Source: Chryseobacterium indologenes
Lineage (GTDB): Bacteria; Bacteroidota; Bacteroidia; Flavobacteriales; Weeksellaceae
NCBI RefSeq assembly: GCF_002025665.1
Contig: NZ_CP018786.1
Coordinates: 1,922,001 to 1,986,000 of the forward strand
Direction: 5' to 3'
DNA: 64,000 nt
The notes under the pieces were generated by a model. It was not told the DNA's origin and ran no database searches. It saw only the letters and a list, made by a program, of their open reading frames with translations. Position numbers and translations under genes: made by a program. This document shows, piece after piece, positions 61,152 to 64,000 of this stretch. The stretch's first letter is position 1; each line of letters starts with the position of its first letter.

Positions 61152-61387
61152 TCGTTCAAATTATTAAGCTAAAGTATTAAATATTTGCGACAATAAAATG
61201 GAAAGAATTAAAATTATTTGGAATTAATATAAATAAATAATAAAACCCCTATTTCGGTTGTGCTTTTTTTAGAGTTATTATAATATGATTTTACCTTCTA
61301 TTCTTTTAAAATCTATAGTGTTTATGAGGTAAAAGATGGTTGTGAAATACAATAATTGTATGTATAATTGCCATATTAAAAATAGCC

Positions 61388-62689
61388 ATGAAACGTTTTA
61401 CTACAATTATTTTTTCACTTGTATTTGCCACTGCTTTTTCACAGAAATCAACCAGGATTTTCACTTCAGATATTGATAACTTTTGGGTGGCTTATGACAG
61501 CATTCAAAAAACAAATGATTATTCCGGAAAGCTGGATCTTATCAAAAGATTATATACTGATAAAGCAACAAAAGGCTTAAAAGCTTTTATGAATGCCAGA
61601 GATTATAACGATAGTGTGTATGTAAAAGTCATAGAAAAATATCCTAAATTCTGGAATTCAGTAAGGCCGAATACCTTAACGATAAAAACTAAGACCAAAG
61701 AGTTGGAAGCAGGTGTTGTCAGGCTGAAGCAATTGTATCCTGAACTTAAAGATGCCGAAATGTATTTTACAATTGGCGGGCTTAACGCTGGAGGAACTGT
61801 GAGTGGAAATATGGTATTGGTAGGCACTGAACTTGCTACGGGGATTGGCTCTACAGATGTCTCAGAATTTAAAGATGAGTGGCTTAAGGGTATGTTTGCA
61901 AATCAGTCTCTGGATAATATCGTTTTTCTGAATATTCACGAATATATACATACTCAGCAGACCGGATATCAAAATAGGGTTTTAAATCAGGCTATAAAGG
62001 AAGGATCATGCGATCTGATTGCAGAACTTGTGATGAATGAATCTCCGCAAAGAAAATATATTTCTTACGGAATGGCTCATGAAGCTGAAATTAAAGCTCA
62101 ATTTAAAAAAGAAATGTTTACCGGTAATCTTGCCAACTGGTTTTATAATGGAAGACAAAAAGGAGAGGGCGCGGATTTAGGTTATTATGTGGGATATGTG
62201 ATCAGTAAAATGTATTACCAGAATACCAAAGATAAAAAACAGGCCATCAAAGATATTATTGAACTGAACTATAGTGATAATAAATCTGTTGAAAGCTTCC
62301 TGAACAAATCAAAATTTTTCAGTGAAAAAATTGATAAGCAAAAGCTGATCAATGAATATGATAAGAATCTACCTTATATCGTAAAAATAGAGCCTGAAAA
62401 CGGTTCTGCAAATGTAAGTGCAGATACAAAAGAAATAAGAATTACCTTTTCAAAAGAAATGACTCCCAAAAGCTATTCTTTTAACCTTTCTGATAAAGGA
62501 AAAGAGTATTTTCCATTTACTAAAGTTGTAGGAATGGAAAACGATAATAAAACGTTGGTTTTGCAGGCAGATCTTAAACCTAATAAAGAGTATGAATTTG
62601 TAATGACCAATAAAAGTTTTATCTCAAAAGATGGGTATCCTCTGAAAGATGAGAACCTTCTTATAAAGTTTAAAACGGGGAATAAATAG
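61388..62689 (+). CDS. Secreted HExxH metalloprotease-like protein with Ig-like domain
   Basis: A 433-residue exported protein with a signal peptide ending ATAFSQ. The zinc motif is HEYIH (residues 184-188) in NIVFLNIHEYIHTQQTGYQNRVLNQAIKEGSCDLIAEL, where the downstream Glu of KEGSCD is a likely third ligand, as in DUF2268-type proteins. Residues ~330-430 form a Big_5/SbsA-type Ig domain (IEPENGSANVSADTKEIRITFSKEMTPKSY). Such proteins are predicted, not proven, peptidases. It lies upstream of the 2-TM protein and the six-Cys peptide, all on the plus strand; a processing role for the peptide is possible but unproven. Confidence 0.75.
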   Translation: MKRFTTIIFSLVFATAFSQKSTRIFTSDIDNFWVAYDSIQKTNDYSGKLDLIKRLYTDKATKGLKAFMNARDYNDSVYVKVIEKYPKFWNSVRPNTLTIKTKTKELEAGVVRLKQLYPELKDAEMYFTIGGLNAGGTVSGNMVLVGTELATGIGSTDVSEFKDEWLKGMFANQSLDNIVFLNIHEYIHTQQTGYQNRVLNQAIKEGSCDLIAELVMNESPQRKYISYGMAHEAEIKAQFKKEMFTGNLANWFYNGRQKGEGADLGYYVGYVISKMYYQNTKDKKQAIKDIIELNYSDNKSVESFLNKSKFFSEKIDKQKLINEYDKNLPYIVKIEPENGSANVSADTKEIRITFSKEMTPKSYSFNLSDKGKEYFPFTKVVGMENDNKTLVLQADLKPNKEYEFVMTNKSFISKDGYPLKDENLLIKFKTGNK

Positions 62690-62722
62690 TTAGATAGCGA
62701 TTCAACTTTTTTATTTTTAAAT

Positions 62723-62974
62723 ATGACTATGAAGAAAAATATACTAAAAGTGTTGATGATAAATATCTTGATATTGTCTTTGATAGCCTATATTTTAGGG
62801 CTTACAGACTCTGCTTTAGGACAGGTTTATCCATCAGAGAATCTGATTTCTTATCTGATGAACTCCATGAAATATTTTGTACTCTGGGTTTTACCTTATT
62901 GGTGGCTGATCATTATGGGAGGTGCTTTATTACTGACTCTTTTATATTATATATTAAGAAAAATAAAACTTTAA
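62723..62974 (+). CDS. Small two-TM membrane protein
   Basis: An 83-residue protein with two hydrophobic helices (~9-27 and ~50-75), separated by a short polar loop (DSALGQVYPSENLISYLMN), and a basic C-terminus RKIKL. Start at ATG 62723; ATG 62729 is also possible. I do not recognise a family. It sits 33 bp after the metalloprotease-like gene and 69 bp before the GG-leader peptide, so it may be an immunity- or secretion-related accessory protein; that is speculative. Confidence 0.6.
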   Translation: MTMKKNILKVLMINILILSLIAYILGLTDSALGQVYPSENLISYLMNSMKYFVLWVLPYWWLIIMGGALLLTLLYYILRKIKL

Positions 62975-63043
62975 CAATTGGAATCAAACCTGTTCAATGA
63001 TTTTTTTATTAAATTACTTTTTCAAACTAATAACTTATTTATT

Positions 63044-63208
63044 ATGAAAAATCTAAAGAAAATCGCGAGACAAAGTTTAAAGACAATCACGGGTGGTCGT
63101 CCACCTGCAGAGAGTGAGTGTATAGCATGTGGATGCCCTACATCAGCATGTTATTACAAAAACGGAAACGGAGGTGGTGGTGGTTGTGCTGATATCAGAT
63201 GTGCATAA
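63044..63208 (+). CDS. GG-leader six-Cys bacteriocin-like peptide
   Basis: A 54-residue precursor from ATG 63044 (the longer frame from a TTG at 62978 is rejected). The leader MKNLKKIARQSLKTITGG ends in a double-glycine site, leaving a 36-residue core with Cys at core positions 8, 11, 13, 18, 30 and 35 and a GNGGGGG run before Cys30. Such leaders are cut by C39 peptidase-ABC transporters during export, and Bacteroidota encode many bacteriocin-like precursors. No transporter, maturase or immunity gene is recognised in the window. The dense Cys suggests disulfides or post-translational rings. A terminator follows at 63228. Confidence 0.7.
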   Translation: MKNLKKIARQSLKTITGGRPPAESECIACGCPTSACYYKNGNGGGGGCADIRCA

Positions 63209-63227
63209 TCATCTTTATAAAGAAAGA

Positions 63228-63259
63228 AACCTTCCGGAATAAGGAAGGTTTTATTTTTT
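63228..63259 (+). terminator. Terminator after the Cys-rich peptide gene
   Basis: AACCTTCC (63228-63235) pairs with GGAAGGTT (63243-63250), followed by TTATTTTTT. It is 20 bp from the peptide stop and also serves the convergent MFS gene. Confidence 0.85.
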
Positions 63260-63262
63260 ATA

Positions 63263-64000
63263 TTAAAGTTTAGTTTCTGTATACTTCCTTTTGATAAGCA
63301 CCAGTATAAGAGCGAGAGTTAATCCTATAATGCTTGACCAAATTATGTGCTCTAACCCATAACGGGCAATCCAGAATCCTCCGAATAGAGTGCCGGCAGT
63401 AACAGCAAAATTCCCGCAGGAAGTAAAAATACTATTGATAAACTCCGAAGGACCGGAAATGGAAGAAGTGACATTCATATTACTGATCAGAAAGCCTCCG
63501 GAATGAACCAGCCCCCAACATCCGATAATCCATATCATAGGTAGAAACTGATTTCCATAATGTCCTATTAACAAATGAATTCCTGATAATAGAATTAAAA
63601 ACAGAAGAGTGGTCTGAAACGGAAATCTGCTCATATATTTTCCCGCAATTTTATTTCCTGCAATTCCCACTGTTCCAAAAAGGAAGAGCATCAGACTGAT
63701 CTGTTTTCCGTTCATTTTGGTAATACTCTTTAAAAATTCTGCCATATAACCATAGGTTGAATACATTGCTGTAATCGTAAAGAATGCCAGAAAAAGCCCA
63801 ATCCATAGATGTTTATTGTTAAATATTTTAAAGGGAAACTTATTTGATGATGCATTGGTATTTTGAATCGATGGTAAATAAATCCATACTCCTGCCAGTG
63901 CAACGCCATTAATAAAAGCAGTAAGTAAAAAAGAAGACTGCCAGGAAAACAGATCAGACATAAAAGTAGCCAATGGAACACCCATGACGGTAGCCAGGGT
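63263..64000 (-). CDS. MFS transporter, C-terminal part (5' end outside the window)
   Basis: The frame is open to base 64000, so the N-terminus is missing; the visible 245 residues (TLATV then MGVPLATFMSDLFSWQSSF) are continuous MFS sequence and the internal ATG at 63985 is not a real start. About seven TM helices are seen, with LFLFGTVGIAGNKIAGKYMSRFP resembling MFS motif A of the second half (G-x-x-x-D-x-x-G-R/K). The layout fits the AraJ/DHA1-type drug or sugar efflux transporters. It is convergent with the peptide gene at the terminator. Confidence 0.85.
   Translation of the reverse strand, partial: TLATVMGVPLATFMSDLFSWQSSFLLTAFINGVALAGVWIYLPSIQNTNASSNKFPFKIFNNKHLWIGLFLAFFTITAMYSTYGYMAEFLKSITKMNGKQISLMLFLFGTVGIAGNKIAGKYMSRFPFQTTLLFLILLSGIHLLIGHYGNQFLPMIWIIGCWGLVHSGGFLISNMNVTSSISGPSEFINSIFTSCGNFAVTAGTLFGGFWIARYGLEHIIWSSIIGLTLALILVLIKRKYTETKL

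Overview
The window is chromosomal DNA of a Bacteroidota bacterium, most likely a Flavobacteriia member of the Chryseobacterium/Weeksellaceae type. The evidence is AT-rich DNA, many promoters of the Bacteroidota form TTG-N19-TAnnTTTG, T9SS type A C-terminal sorting tails on secreted proteins, FecI/FecR/TonB-receptor cassettes, DUF2480 and DUF2723 families, tRNA genes without encoded CCA, and a GG-leader Cys-rich peptide. The assignment is inference; no 16S gene is present. Both ends cut genes: a Crp/Fnr regulator on the left and an MFS transporter on the right.

Layout. 0-5 kb: end of a Crp-type regulator, tandem Crp-like operators, ridA-like gene, SDR, large DUF2723/GT117 membrane glycosyltransferase. 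5-10 kb: a minus-strand nitric-oxide cluster (Rrf2/NsrR-like regulator, 4-TM protein, lipoprotein cytochrome c, Ric/YtfE di-iron repair protein, quinol NO reductase) followed by a hemerythrin, with a set of matching Rrf2-type palindromes. 10-15 kb: AraC regulator divergent from a TolC-HlyD-MFS tripartite efflux operon. 15-17 kb: GlxA-type regulator and a DJ-1/PfpI protein. 17-19.4 kb: three identical tRNA-Lys genes, each with its own promoter, leader and terminator, separated by gene debris (two decayed alpha/beta hydrolases, one small ORF). 19.5-28 kb: hydrolase, acetyltransferase, two tandem TPR-HTH lipoprotein regulators, secreted T9SS metallopeptidase. 28-33 kb: TetX-like flavin monooxygenase, AraC regulator, methyltransferase, Crp/Fnr regulator, ketopantoate-reductase-like protein.

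33-38 kb: a redox operon (superoxide dismutase, DUF2480, FMN reductase, ferredoxin reductase, 2Fe-2S ferredoxin, then a 2x4Fe-4S ferredoxin) divergent from a Cys-containing SufR/COG2345 regulator, with a perfect 12-6-12 palindrome over the sod promoter. 38-50 kb: an ECF sigma factor, FecR, TonB receptor, two paralogous surface lipoproteins with beta-helix-like repeats, T9SS choice-of-anchor protein, another lipoprotein and an S41 peptidase: a complete but functionally unassigned outer-membrane uptake locus and one of the best candidates for an undescribed system. 50-54 kb: sterol-desaturase family protein, then MarR and a short UvrA-like ABC protein sharing a 31-bp palindrome. 54-58 kb: TonB receptor plus beta-propeller phytase. 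58-61 kb: small regulators, a membrane protein and a JmjC-type oxygenase. 61-63.3 kb: secreted HExxH protein, 2-TM protein and a six-Cys GG-leader peptide.

Regulatory logic is unusually readable here. Operators sit on promoter elements at the nor, sod and MarR/uvrA loci, and GTGA-N6-TCAC sites link the left-edge Crp-type regulator to ridA and possibly to the nor cluster. All of these links are inferred from sequence only.
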